A stretch of 35,610 nt of DNA from positions 1 through 35,610 of the forward strand of contig CALXZL010000012.1 in the NCBI GenBank assembly GCA_944393215.1, read 5' to 3'. The number at the start of each line of letters is the position of its first letter. Position 1 is the stretch's first letter. Both the position numbers and the translations under genes were made by a program. The notes under the pieces were generated by a model that saw only the letters and a program-made list of their open reading frames with translations, had not been told where the DNA came from and did no database searches. Below, one piece after another: positions 6,995 through 15,801 of this stretch. The stretch is from an uncultured Alphaproteobacteria bacterium. Its GTDB lineage: Bacteria; Pseudomonadota; Alphaproteobacteria; RF32; CAG-239.

Positions 6995-8758
6995 ATGAAA
7001 AAATTTGTATATCTTTTTATTTGTATATCGGCAGCTTGGAGTTTTGCTGTTCAAGCACAGACTCCTTCCGTCACTGCCAGTGTGGATAAAGCAACTTTAC
7101 CTCTCGGTCAGTCTTTGAATTTGGAAATCAGTTATAATAACGCTCAACCTCCGCAAGCCGATCTTTCCGAGTTGCGCCAAGATTTTGATGTGGTCGGCGT
7201 GATGGAAAGCACTAATATCAACATTATCAACGGTCAGCATAATATGGAATATGTCCGTAAATTTAGGATTATTCCAAAACGTGAAGGCGATTTGACCATC
7301 CCCGCTTTTGCCGACAAACAGGGAAATAAGTCAGCCCCGATTACCATTAAAGTCTTGCCTGCTGATGCCGTTATCTCTTCTCCTGCTTCTTCTAACCAAC
7401 CGGCTTCTGCTCAAAATGAGGATAAATTTAGCATTAACGGACGCATCAACAACAATAACCCATTCGTACAACAAGAAATTATTTATACACTGACTTTACT
7501 TGACAGCGGCGGTTTGCAAGGACGAGAACCCGTTTTTGAGCTCACTGATAAGGATTGGATTATTCGCGCTCTCGGAACTCCGGTAATTAAACCGCAGGTA
7601 ATCAACGGCAAAAAAATGCGCGAGATTACCTTCAAATATGCCCTCTTTCCCCAAAGAAGCGGAAAGCTCACTGTTCCGGCAGCTCGTTTTGAAGGATATA
7701 CGCTTAGTCGTTCTCAAAAAAGAATCGATCCTTTTGCCGATTTGTTCGGAGATGATTTAAGTGCCTCTCTCGGCTTTACTTTTGCTGAACAAAATCCCGT
7801 TATTTTGCGCACAAAACCCATTGAAATTAATGTTCAATCTATTCCAAGCGAAAATAATGGGAATTGGTGGCTTCCTGCCCAAAGCGTGATACTTGCCGAT
7901 AAATGGGAACCTGAAACTATGGAATTTAATGTCGGAGAAGCCATACACCGTACCGTGTATCTTAAAGCTGACGGCGTTTTGGATAATCAACTTCCCGAAC
8001 TGCAATTTGCTCAAATTGATGGAAGTAAACAATATCCCGAAAAACCGGCAACCGAAATGTCGGTCGAAAACGGAAATGTTGTTTCAGTCATGAAAATATC
8101 TAACGTTTATATCCCCTCTCAGACCGGAAAATTGATTATTCCCGAAATGAAGGTTAATTGGTTTGACGTTAATACCAAACAGATTAAAACCGCGTCTTTA
8201 CCGGCTAAAGAAATTTCGATTGTCGGTTCGGCATCGACCTTCACTCCGCCGCAAGATGCTCCTGAACCGCAAAAAATTTCCGAACCTCAAACTTCGGAGC
8301 AGAATATTGCTGTCCAACCTTCTGAAACTGCAGCACCAAATTCTCTTAAAAATTGGCAGTTGGTATTGATTGCTGCCGGGGCTTTTGTTTTAGGAATTCT
8401 TTTAACCGTTCTCTTAATGAAGGGACATACTAAGCCTCAGGAACATAATCTAAAACATTGGCACAAATCCGTACTTGCTGCCGCAAAAAGCAGAGACTTA
8501 CGCGGCTTACGTGATTGCCTGCTGAACTGGGGTGCTGAAAAATTTGGACTTGCCAAGCTTAACAGCTTTAATGAACTCAAGGATTTGGTCAAAGACAAAG
8601 CCTTTGCCGATGAACTTGATAAACTTAATGCCTTGCTTTATACGGAAAATGATGTGACTTGGAATCCGAAAGATTTTTGTATTATATTTGAAAATGCGGC
8701 AAAGAAAACCAAGACTTCCCCCAAAAAGGATAAACTTTTGCCCGACTTATATAATTAA
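6995..8758 (+). CDS. batD: BatD-like exported membrane protein
   Basis: 587 residues from ATG at 6995, chosen because it gives a clean signal peptide (MKK, then a hydrophobic core, with cleavage expected after AVQA at residue 21) and follows GGAGAT 8 bases upstream; in-frame upstream starts would bury the signal. The large periplasmic part is beta-rich with Ig-like repeats (TASVDKATLPLGQSLNLEI and similar), as in BatD/oxygen-tolerance proteins. One membrane segment (about 453-476) anchors a C-terminal cytoplasmic domain of roughly 110 residues. It starts one base after the previous stop and is the last gene before a terminator. Probably the periplasmic partner of the two VWA proteins. Confidence 0.85.
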   Translation: MKKFVYLFICISAAWSFAVQAQTPSVTASVDKATLPLGQSLNLEISYNNAQPPQADLSELRQDFDVVGVMESTNINIINGQHNMEYVRKFRIIPKREGDLTIPAFADKQGNKSAPITIKVLPADAVISSPASSNQPASAQNEDKFSINGRINNNNPFVQQEIIYTLTLLDSGGLQGREPVFELTDKDWIIRALGTPVIKPQVINGKKMREITFKYALFPQRSGKLTVPAARFEGYTLSRSQKRIDPFADLFGDDLSASLGFTFAEQNPVILRTKPIEINVQSIPSENNGNWWLPAQSVILADKWEPETMEFNVGEAIHRTVYLKADGVLDNQLPELQFAQIDGSKQYPEKPATEMSVENGNVVSVMKISNVYIPSQTGKLIIPEMKVNWFDVNTKQIKTASLPAKEISIVGSASTFTPPQDAPEPQKISEPQTSEQNIAVQPSETAAPNSLKNWQLVLIAAGAFVLGILLTVLLMKGHTKPQEHNLKHWHKSVLAAAKSRDLRGLRDCLLNWGAEKFGLAKLNSFNELKDLVKDKAFADELDKLNALLYTENDVTWNPKDFCIIFENAAKKTKTSPKKDKLLPDLYN

Positions 8759-8774
8759 GTCTTAAGTCAACAAA

Positions 8775-8816
8775 AAACCGGTAAGGAATTCACATTACTT
8801 CCTTACCGGTTTATTT
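8775..8816. terminator. Bidirectional terminator between batD and msbA
   Basis: A 14-base arm (8775-8788) pairs exactly with 8799-8812 around a ten-base loop, with A-runs on one side and T-runs on the other, serving the converging batD and msbA transcripts. Confidence 0.9.
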
Positions 8817-8824
8817 TTAGTTAT

Positions 8825-10594
8825 TTATTTGAATTGAGCGTTATACAGAGTTTTATAAGCGCCGTGTTCTTTCTGTAATAATTCTTTATGCGTTCCTTCT
8901 TCTTTAATTTTTCCGTCATTAATAACCACAATTTTATCGGCATTTTGTACCGTACTCAATCGGTGAGCGATGACAAAGACCGTTCTGTCTTTCATCAGAT
9001 TTTCAATGGCTTTTTGTACGACAGCTTCCGATTTGTTATCCAGCGCCGATGTGGCTTCATCTAATATGACTATCGGTGCATTTTTAAGAAAGGCTCGCGC
9101 TATTGCCAAACGTTGGCGTTGTCCGCCGGAAAGTAACGTTCCTCGTTCTCCGATCGGCGTATCCAGCCCTTTTTCCTGTTCGGCAACAAATTCATCCAAA
9201 CATGCCATTTTTACAGCTCTGTTTATTTCTTCTTCCGTAGCATCTTCTTTGCCTAATAATATATTATCTCTTAATGTACCTCCAAATAAGAAGTTATCTT
9301 GAAATACAAATGCTATTTTATCTCGCAGGCTTTCTAATGTATAGTCTTTGATGTTGACATCATCTATCTTGATTTCTCCAGATTTAACATCATAAAACCG
9401 CGGTATCAGATTGACAATTGTACTTTTGCCGCCGCCGGAATTTCCAACCAAAGCAACCGTTGTTCCGGCTTTGGCTTCAAGATTGATATTTTTTAAAACC
9501 GGAACATTTTCTTCATATTCAAAGCAAACATTTTTAAATGAAATGCCTTTTTTGACTTTTTTCAATTCTTTTGCCGATGCCTCATTTTTAATTTCCGGTT
9601 CAAAATCCAAAATTTCTGAAATGCGCTCGATTGCCATGAACGAAACTTGAACCGCATTAAAACTTTTTCCTATGTTTTTTATCGGCGTATACAGCAATAT
9701 TAATGCCGTGATAAAAGATACAAAATTTCCGCTTGTAATGATGCCGTTTACAATCAAATAGCTACCAAAGCCTATAACCGCGGCAACACCTATTGCAACT
9801 ATCACATGCATCATCGGGGTTAACCATGCCGTCTTTTGCACCATTTTAATACCTAAACGGAATAAGCGACGCAAAATTCCATCATATTTTTCATAACATA
9901 ATTTTTGCAGATTGTATGAAGCTATGGTTTTGCTACCGGCATAAGTTTCGTTATAATTGGTTAAGACTGAACCGCCGGCTTTAACCTGTTCTTGTACCAC
10001 GTTCTTTATTAATCTTCTGACATAAGCCAACGGCGCCAAAGCTCCGCCTAAAACAACTATTGCAATTAAGGCTAATTGCCATGAATTATAAAATAAAACA
10101 CATATTAAGGAAATGGTGGAAAATATACGAGATGTAAAAACACGTATGTTATCTAATAGTCCCGTGCATGCCGTATCCGCATCACCGGAAAATCTTTGTA
10201 TTATCAATCCCGAATTATTCTTATCAAAAAATGCCGGTTCCAGATACAACAATTTTTTATATAAATCCCTTTTGACATCTTGGGTGATTTTCATGCCCAC
10301 CCAGGCATTCATATATGTTGACATATAAGTCAACGCGCCTTGAAATATGGTAAACAAGACAATGACTATCGGGATTAACAACGGTGAGTGTGCCGATTTA
10401 TCTACCAGCACAACATCCATAAACGGTTTCAATGCCCAAGCGATAACTGCATCCAAAGCTCCGATCGGAATACTTAAAGCAACGGCAAAAAGGGCACGTA
10501 CATAATAAGGCTTTACATAGGGTAACATTTTTTTGTAATGAGCCGAAAATTCCATTTGCGGAACATTGGTAACGGCTTGTAAATTTACTGTCAT
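8825..10594 (-). CDS. msbA: MsbA-type lipid A / lipid ABC exporter
   Basis: 589 residues: a six-helix transmembrane domain (about 1-330) fused to an ABC ATPase. Walker A is GNSGGGKST at about 383-391, the signature is LSGGQRQR at about 488-495 and Walker B with the catalytic Glu is ILDEATSALD at about 508. The homodimer is expected to flip lipid A-core across the inner membrane; related half-transporters export other lipids, so the substrate is inferred. It is the last gene of a minus-strand operon, 8 bases after the DUF1294 gene, with TAGGAAAATAA before the ATG. It ends 13 bases from a bidirectional terminator. Confidence 0.88.
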   Translation of the reverse strand: MTVNLQAVTNVPQMEFSAHYKKMLPYVKPYYVRALFAVALSIPIGALDAVIAWALKPFMDVVLVDKSAHSPLLIPIVIVLFTIFQGALTYMSTYMNAWVGMKITQDVKRDLYKKLLYLEPAFFDKNNSGLIIQRFSGDADTACTGLLDNIRVFTSRIFSTISLICVLFYNSWQLALIAIVVLGGALAPLAYVRRLIKNVVQEQVKAGGSVLTNYNETYAGSKTIASYNLQKLCYEKYDGILRRLFRLGIKMVQKTAWLTPMMHVIVAIGVAAVIGFGSYLIVNGIITSGNFVSFITALILLYTPIKNIGKSFNAVQVSFMAIERISEILDFEPEIKNEASAKELKKVKKGISFKNVCFEYEENVPVLKNINLEAKAGTTVALVGNSGGGKSTIVNLIPRFYDVKSGEIKIDDVNIKDYTLESLRDKIAFVFQDNFLFGGTLRDNILLGKEDATEEEINRAVKMACLDEFVAEQEKGLDTPIGERGTLLSGGQRQRLAIARAFLKNAPIVILDEATSALDNKSEAVVQKAIENLMKDRTVFVIAHRLSTVQNADKIVVINDGKIKEEGTHKELLQKEHGAYKTLYNAQFK

Positions 10595-10602
10595 TTATTT
10601 TC

Positions 10603-11040
10603 CTATATCAGTTGTAAATATTTTAGAATAATCCATATGGCGGCTATTTCTGATATTATCATCAAGAAAAATATTTGCCGATAGCTTTTTTTTACCGTTT
10701 TATGCCGGAAAATTTTTTGCGCGGCAAAGGCTCCGATCCACCCTCCGAGAAACTCCAATGTATGGAGTGTATTTTCCGGAACTCTCCATTTATGCCTGAC
10801 CGCTGCTCGCTTGTCAATATAATATGCCAACATGGTGGTCAAATTTATAGATACCAAATGAAAGACCAAAAACAATAAAATGGTTTTTGCCGCAAACGGT
10901 GTCACCGTAAAATAGTGGGTTTGAACATAATATGCCGATAAAATGACTATTGCACTATGCAATATATAAAAATTGTTTTTTTGCAATGGGCGCACCAATG
11001 CTAATAAACCCAACAATATTGCCGTGAAGGTTAAAACCAT
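10603..11040 (-). CDS. DUF1294 family membrane protein
   Basis: 145 residues with about four membrane helices. The DUF1294 core is clear: a tyrosine and DKRAA, then WRVPENTLHTLEFLGGW and FRHKTVKKSYR. The family is a small integral membrane protein of unknown function, sometimes fused to a cold-shock domain; here it stands alone. Its ATG overlaps the end of the M48 protease gene by 10 bases and msbA follows after 8 bases, so the three are likely co-translated. The association with msbA hints at an envelope role but does not prove one. Confidence 0.85.
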   Translation of the reverse strand: MVLTFTAILLGLLALVRPLQKNNFYILHSAIVILSAYYVQTHYFTVTPFAAKTILLFLVFHLVSINLTTMLAYYIDKRAAVRHKWRVPENTLHTLEFLGGWIGAFAAQKIFRHKTVKKSYRQIFFLMIISEIAAIWIILKYLQLI

Positions 11041-12191
11041 TTCGTGTCATCCTTTTTATTTTCAAGGTGGGAATTGCTTTTGGCAAAATCAGGCAACAAG
11101 GGTTCTTTGAAATTTTTTTTCATATCTATTTCTTTAGCGGCTTCAATCATCAATGCCGAACGCTCTTGCGGCTTGGGATGCGTATCTGATGAAAAATAGA
11201 TGCTATCTTTATAGCGGGCTGCCAATTTTTTCTGCATTGTACTCATTTGCTTATAATTATATCCGGCGCGCGCCACATAATAGACACTTAAGTAATCTGC
11301 CTCAAATTCAAAATCTTTGGAATAAACTTTACTTCCGAGTTCGGCTCCGAGATTGGCATTGCTGCCGGACATATTATTGGACAAACCATCAATTATGCCT
11401 CCTGCCAAAGCGCCGATTGCCGCGTTGAACTCTTTGGATTCACTATGTCCCAACGTATTATGTGCCAATTCATGCGCCATGACTGCCGCCAATTCCAGCT
11501 CTCCTTGCATATAATCTATCATGGGCAAGGTTAGATATATGTCTTCTCCGTCGGCATAAGCGTTGATATCAGGATCATCCTGAGCTATTTTCAAATCATA
11601 GGGACAAACATTATCCGGCTTTAGGGTTAATGTCTTAAGTTTTCCTTTTCTTTCTATTTGGATTTCGACTGGTTGACCAAGGGCGGAGCTGGTTAAATTT
11701 TCTTCCAAAATTTCTTCATAATCTCCCTTGGCATCAGTTGTATTCGGTGCGGCAATACCCAAAATCGTTACAATTTTATCCATCGGTTTCAATCCGGCTT
11801 TGGCTGCGGCGGAACCCGGAATCACGTACCGAACGTAAATAACGTTATCTTCATCAAAATAATTTAGATTTTTGATGTCTTCCTCTTCTTCTCTTTCTTC
11901 CTTACTCGTTATTTGCCACCAATTTTTTTTCGGACGATAAACCCCGACATCAAAACCCAAACCCGGTTTTAATTTCCGATCACATAATTCTTCTCCGGTA
12001 TTTTTTTTCAAATTATAGAAAATTGTATTTATTTTTTTGTCGCGATTTACGGCATGATTTTGTGCATATTCATAATGCTCTTTTCTCATTTCTGCCTTAT
12101 CATACCAGCTGGTTGAGGGTAAGCTTGCCGTCGGACCGGCACATCCGTATAACAAAGCACAATTCAAAAACAGCAAAAATTCTTTTTTCAT
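11031..12191 (-). CDS. M48-family metalloprotease lipoprotein with a PDZ domain
   Basis: 386 residues. The N-terminal signal ends in LYGC, a lipobox, so the mature protein should be lipid-anchored in the envelope. A PDZ domain (about 80-200, with YVIPGSAAAKAGLKPMDKIV) precedes the protease domain, whose zinc motif is HELAH at 240-244 and whose third ligand probably lies in the downstream FEADYLSVYYV helix. M48 relatives such as BepA, LoiP and YcaL clear misfolded outer-membrane proteins, a plausible role here. AAGGAAC precedes the ATG, and the start overlaps the previous stop as ATGA. PDZ before M48 in one lipoprotein is a less common layout. Confidence 0.88.
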   Translation of the reverse strand: MKKEFLLFLNCALLYGCAGPTASLPSTSWYDKAEMRKEHYEYAQNHAVNRDKKINTIFYNLKKNTGEELCDRKLKPGLGFDVGVYRPKKNWWQITSKEEREEEEDIKNLNYFDEDNVIYVRYVIPGSAAAKAGLKPMDKIVTILGIAAPNTTDAKGDYEEILEENLTSSALGQPVEIQIERKGKLKTLTLKPDNVCPYDLKIAQDDPDINAYADGEDIYLTLPMIDYMQGELELAAVMAHELAHNTLGHSESKEFNAAIGALAGGIIDGLSNNMSGSNANLGAELGSKVYSKDFEFEADYLSVYYVARAGYNYKQMSTMQKKLAARYKDSIYFSSDTHPKPQERSALMIEAAKEIDMKKNFKEPLLPDFAKSNSHLENKKDDTKWF

Positions 12192-12466
12192 ACTCTGTTC
12201 CTTTTATTTTTATTCATTTCTTGCATAATATCTTCATATTGCGGACAATTCATGTAAGAGACATTGCGACGGCGAAATTCAATCAAAATTCGATTTAAGA
12301 CAAAACGATCTTCCTGGTATTCTTCCATCGCTTCACATAAATCCGGCATACTCGCCGTTGCCGCCCAGTTATTCATCCTTTCCGGGTAGCGGTGAAAATC
12401 TTCCAAATCTACGCCGTTGCTGCAACCGCTTAACACCAGAATCAGAAACAGAAATATTTTTTTCAC
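12188..12466 (-). CDS. Small hypothetical lipoprotein
   Basis: 92 residues from GTG at 12466. An upstream in-frame ATG (12493) is possible, but AAGGAG lies about 8 bases before GTG and the resulting product begins with a compact KKIFLFLILVLSGC lipoprotein signal, so GTG is better. The mature part of about 78 residues contains two further cysteines (DLCEAM and MNCPQY) that could form a disulfide. No family recognised. It is first in the operon with the M48 protease (ATGA overlap), suggesting it is a partner or adaptor of that protease. Confidence 0.75.
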   Translation of the reverse strand: MKKIFLFLILVLSGCSNGVDLEDFHRYPERMNNWAATASMPDLCEAMEEYQEDRFVLNRILIEFRRRNVSYMNCPQYEDIMQEMNKNKRNRV

Positions 12467-12534
12467 GAAAATTCTCCTTCTTTTTTTTCTCATAAAGTAA
12501 TGTATTTTTTTCTAAAAAGCAAATGTGTTTATTA

Positions 12535-12550
12535 TTATTCAAGTGAATAA
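12535..12550. promoter_or_regulatory. 16-bp palindrome between divergent lipoprotein genes
   Basis: TTATTCA (12535-12541) and TGAATAA (12544-12550) form a perfect 7-2-7 inverted repeat near the middle of the 165-base gap between two divergent operons. The size and symmetry suit an operator for a dimeric regulator. AATGTGTTT also occurs twice nearby (about 12521 and 12562). No regulator gene is adjacent. Confidence 0.35.
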
Positions 12551-12631
12551 CTGAAAAAATTTAATGTGTTTTTTTTTATTCCGTTTATATTGAAATAGGA
12601 TTGGTTGGATATTTATGACGGATTTTATACA

Positions 12632-13453
12632 ATGATTAGAAATTATCTTATTCTTTCTTTTACTGTCGCAGCATTATGTGCTTGCCAATACTACAGTGAT
12701 GAAATGTCTTTTTATTTTGAAGATGAAAATGCCGCTCCCGAAGCCCTGGCTGCCCCCACAGAAAAGGTGTCTTCAAAAGATTTGGTCATCCCCGAAGAAT
12801 TAAGACCTAATAATTCAAATACGACATCTGCTCAAAACAAAACTCGCGAATATACCTTCCCTGATGAGGAACAGAGTGATGAGTCTGAAGATATTCCTCC
12901 TTCAGATACCGTTTCTTCCGAGACTCACCCCCAGTCTTTGATTGTTTCAGCAAATGAAAAAGTGTCTGTCTCCGAAACAAAATCAATTCCCCTGTCTTCA
13001 AATGAAAATACAGCTGAAAATATTACTACCGCTACGGAAACAACCGTCTTTAATTCTGCCGAAATTAATCCTAACGTTTATGCCATTGCCGCTACTCGTG
13101 CAACCAATAAAATGCTGGATGACACCCAAAGATTATACCGACACAAAGACCAAAAGCCTAAATTGTTGGTTATGGAAGCTAAAAAGAACAATCCAAAATT
13201 ACCTGACGGTTTCCATTATGCCGATAAGGTTATTTATGACATTATCGACGGTTCTCAAAACTTTATGATGGTTACAAAATTGGACGATGCCGACTATGTG
13301 TTAAATGTTGCCGTAGATGCTTTTCCTAATTCTTCCGCGCAGACGCCTATCATCGTTTATACGCTGACTTTGCAGGATACGGAAGGAAATGAAATTGATT
13401 CTTGGGAACAAGATATCAGACAGTTGCAAAATGATGATAAAAGCTGGTGGTAA
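12632..13453 (+). CDS. Hypothetical lipoprotein
   Basis: 273 residues from ATG at 12632; the frame also opens at TTG 12605, but only the ATG gives a normal signal. The signal ends in LCAC, a probable lipobox with Cys18. A low-complexity Ser/Glu/Thr-rich linker (about 25-145) leads to a folded C-terminal domain of about 130 residues with DADYVLNVAVDAF and IIVYTLTLQDTEGNEID. That pattern is reminiscent of CsgG/LpoB-type periplasmic lipoproteins, but I cannot assign it. The next gene begins 6 bases after the stop, so they are a two-gene unit. Confidence 0.7.
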   Translation: MIRNYLILSFTVAALCACQYYSDEMSFYFEDENAAPEALAAPTEKVSSKDLVIPEELRPNNSNTTSAQNKTREYTFPDEEQSDESEDIPPSDTVSSETHPQSLIVSANEKVSVSETKSIPLSSNENTAENITTATETTVFNSAEINPNVYAIAATRATNKMLDDTQRLYRHKDQKPKLLVMEAKKNNPKLPDGFHYADKVIYDIIDGSQNFMMVTKLDDADYVLNVAVDAFPNSSAQTPIIVYTLTLQDTEGNEIDSWEQDIRQLQNDDKSWW

Positions 13454-13459
13454 TTTTTT

Positions 13460-14554
13460 ATGACGTTACGCTTTTGTAAATCTGTTTTGTGTTCTTTGTC
13501 TTTTTGGTTAAGTGCTTGTCCGCTTGCTTTGGCTCAAACTACTGATTATGCATCTGAGCAAAGCGAAGAGGTGAATATTCTAAACGCTTCCGCTTGCGAA
13601 CGTGTTAAATCTCAGGAAACAGTTGCTTCCATCCGATTGCGCGCTACAGATAAAGCTACTTTTAATGCCGTTAAAAGCTTAAATTATTTATCTTCCGTTC
13701 ATGATAAATTCAGCGATCATGATTTTAATGTCTTAATTTATAAAATTGTTGATAATTATGTTGAAGATTTAAGCGTGAAAACTACTCAACAAAATGAGCA
13801 AAAAATTTGTGTTGAAATTTCCGGTTATGTAAGTACAGATAATATTCTGCTTGCTCTTGCCGAAGTTGAAGCCGAACATAATACCGATAACTTTTCTACG
13901 GAAAATTCTGCCGAAAATTCTTCTATAGAGACTGATTTTGTTACCGACGAATCCAATATTTCCGTTGAAACTTCCGATGATTCTTCCGATGCTAAAAATT
14001 TAATTGAAGATGATTTTGATACTATCAACAATACGCCTGCTTCCGTTACGACAGATCCGGATACGGAAACTTTGCTTTTTATTGCGCCGCTTGAGTTTTA
14101 TAATAATACATCGTCATCCGAATATGTTAAGATCTTAAACCGCGTGTTTGATCAAAATGCTTATTTTCAGCTGACAGAAGATAGAGCCAAAGCTGATCTT
14201 GTTATTTATTCAAAAGTTTTGCGCGCTAAAGTTGATGCTATTAACAGTAATACAAACCGGTTACAAATGGTTGTTTCCGTTGAAGTAAAAAATTTAGCCG
14301 ATGACAGTTCGTATATTGAACATCAGAATCGGTTTATTTTGTTCAAAAGCTCCGAAGATGAACAAAAAGTTGCTGCCGGTCTGATGCAAAAACTTTTAAC
14401 CAAAGCCGGAAAATTGGTACTTAATAAGGCTGAACGTATGGCTCAACGTCTTTCTCGCTCAGACACAGAAGAGGAAGAGGCTTTTATTACTCCTAAAAAA
14501 ATTAATCCAGCCCCATTGGGAAATGTTCCGCTATCGGATAAAGCGTCCAATTAA
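13460..14554 (+). CDS. Hypothetical exported protein, partner of the upstream lipoprotein
   Basis: 364 residues. The signal region ends in LSAC (Cys20) and then ALAQ, so either lipid attachment or ordinary cleavage is possible. Residues about 35-135 resemble a FlgT N-terminal-like fold (ATDKATFNAVKSLNYL then a strand ending in CVEISGYV), followed by an acidic Ser/Glu-rich linker and a second domain (about 205-330) with ADLVIYSKVLRAKVDAI. The domain layout parallels the preceding lipoprotein: linker, then a strand-rich 'ADLVI/ADYVL' domain. Function unknown. Its last 53 bases overlap the convergent gene at 14502. Confidence 0.7.
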   Translation: MTLRFCKSVLCSLSFWLSACPLALAQTTDYASEQSEEVNILNASACERVKSQETVASIRLRATDKATFNAVKSLNYLSSVHDKFSDHDFNVLIYKIVDNYVEDLSVKTTQQNEQKICVEISGYVSTDNILLALAEVEAEHNTDNFSTENSAENSSIETDFVTDESNISVETSDDSSDAKNLIEDDFDTINNTPASVTTDPDTETLLFIAPLEFYNNTSSSEYVKILNRVFDQNAYFQLTEDRAKADLVIYSKVLRAKVDAINSNTNRLQMVVSVEVKNLADDSSYIEHQNRFILFKSSEDEQKVAAGLMQKLLTKAGKLVLNKAERMAQRLSRSDTEEEEAFITPKKINPAPLGNVPLSDKASN

Positions 14555-15272
14555 AATTGGATATTTTTTCAATTCCTACGGTTTTGTTATAGCTGTTTAT
14601 TGCTTCTTGCACCGTTTTCTGAATTTCTTCTATTTCATTTATATCTTGCCCGAGATATAAGAAAATTTCCAAATCTTTGTTTTTTGAACCCGTAATATTA
14701 TATTCACAGGCGCAGAGTTTTCCTTTTAACTTTTCTTGGATGATTTTCATTATATTTTTGAAATGTTCAACATATCCATAGTTTTTATAATGAGATATAA
14801 TTTGACCATACTCAACCTCTTGATAAGGTGCATGAGGATTTTTAAGTAAGTTTTCCAACCAATAAATATTTCCGCTCATGATTGAAAATTTGAGCATAAT
14901 TGCAAAAAAATTTTCAATATTCTGGCTCAAATTTTCAAAGCGGGGTTTTAATAATTCTGATGCCATGTCTAACAATCCTAAGTCTATCAGATTGTTAATA
15001 TATAATAACTCTTCCGCTAAGCTTATCCCCTCGCCCATGTCCCACAAGAGATAGGCAAATGATTGTGCTTTTTTACGATTTCCCAACATGATTTCTGCTT
15101 GTAGCAAACCGATAATTGCCAATCTATCTTGAGGGTTGGCATTGTGCTCCTGATAGAGTGATTGCTCAATTTGCATTATTGTTTCTGTTTCTGAAAAAGG
15201 CAGATTCATTAATTGAGTATACAAAAACAGAACCTGATCTTCTTGATTGGTGTTTTCTGCGTTATTGTTCAC
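14502..15272 (-). CDS. Hypothetical helical protein
   Basis: 256 residues from GTG at 15272, preceded by GAGGGG within the end of dtd, with which it overlaps by 11 bases. No signal peptide or membrane segment. The sequence is alpha-helical with paired-helix periodicity ([21 protein letters not shown], and later [13 protein letters not shown]), suggesting TPR-like or other solenoid repeats; I recognise no family. The coupling to dtd suggests co-expression, not necessarily shared function. The 3' end overlaps the convergent 13460 gene by 53 bases. Confidence 0.7.
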   Translation of the reverse strand: MNNNAENTNQEDQVLFLYTQLMNLPFSETETIMQIEQSLYQEHNANPQDRLAIIGLLQAEIMLGNRKKAQSFAYLLWDMGEGISLAEELLYINNLIDLGLLDMASELLKPRFENLSQNIENFFAIMLKFSIMSGNIYWLENLLKNPHAPYQEVEYGQIISHYKNYGYVEHFKNIMKIIQEKLKGKLCACEYNITGSKNKDLEIFLYLGQDINEIEEIQKTVQEAINSYNKTVGIEKISNFNWTLYPIAEHFPMGLD

Positions 15273-15717
15273 GTTGTCCCCTCTTTTCCAGCATAAATGT
15301 TACCGGTCCGTCGTTTATCAATTCTACCTGCATATCGGCTTGAAAAATGCCGGTTTCGGTCTTAACTCCGTAATTCCTTAGACATTCTACAAAATATTCA
15401 TACATTGGTTTGGCAACGTCCGGTTTGGCGGCGGTTTCAAAACCCGGGCGGTTGCCGCGGCTGGTGTCTCCGGCTAAAGTAAACTGCGAAACGGCTAAAA
15501 GTTCGCCTTTAATATCTTGCACAGAAAGATTCATCTTGCCTTCCGAATCCTCAAAAATGCGCAAGTTAACAACTTTTTTTGCCAAGTATTCAACTTCTTT
15601 TTGACTATCATCTTTTTCTACACCCAGCAAAATCAGCATACCCTGCCCGATTTTAGAATAAACTTTACCATCTATTTCAACCGATGCTTTTTTTACTCTT
15701 TGTACCAATGCCTTCAT
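15262..15717 (-). CDS. dtd: D-aminoacyl-tRNA deacylase
   Basis: 151 residues, full length. DTD hydrolyses D-amino acids mis-attached to tRNA and so proofreads chirality in the cytoplasm. The family motifs are present: ALVQRV at the N-terminus, [17 protein letters not shown] (the SQFT active-site motif) and NDGPVTFML containing the cross-subunit Gly-Pro. AAGGAA lies upstream of the ATG. The downstream gene overlaps it. The call is secure. Confidence 0.95.
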   Translation of the reverse strand: MKALVQRVKKASVEIDGKVYSKIGQGMLILLGVEKDDSQKEVEYLAKKVVNLRIFEDSEGKMNLSVQDIKGELLAVSQFTLAGDTSRGNRPGFETAAKPDVAKPMYEYFVECLRNYGVKTETGIFQADMQVELINDGPVTFMLEKRGQREQ

Positions 15718-15801
15718 TTTTTATTTTCCTTTTATTTACTAATGGTATTTATTATAAGACATATTATATTTAAGATAGTTTTAACTCTTAGGTCAAAATT
15801 G

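Noticed and set aside
15517-15801. N-terminal extension of the alpha/beta hydrolase frame
   Set aside because: It lies antisense to dtd and would bury the lipoprotein signal; the start at 15802 is more natural.
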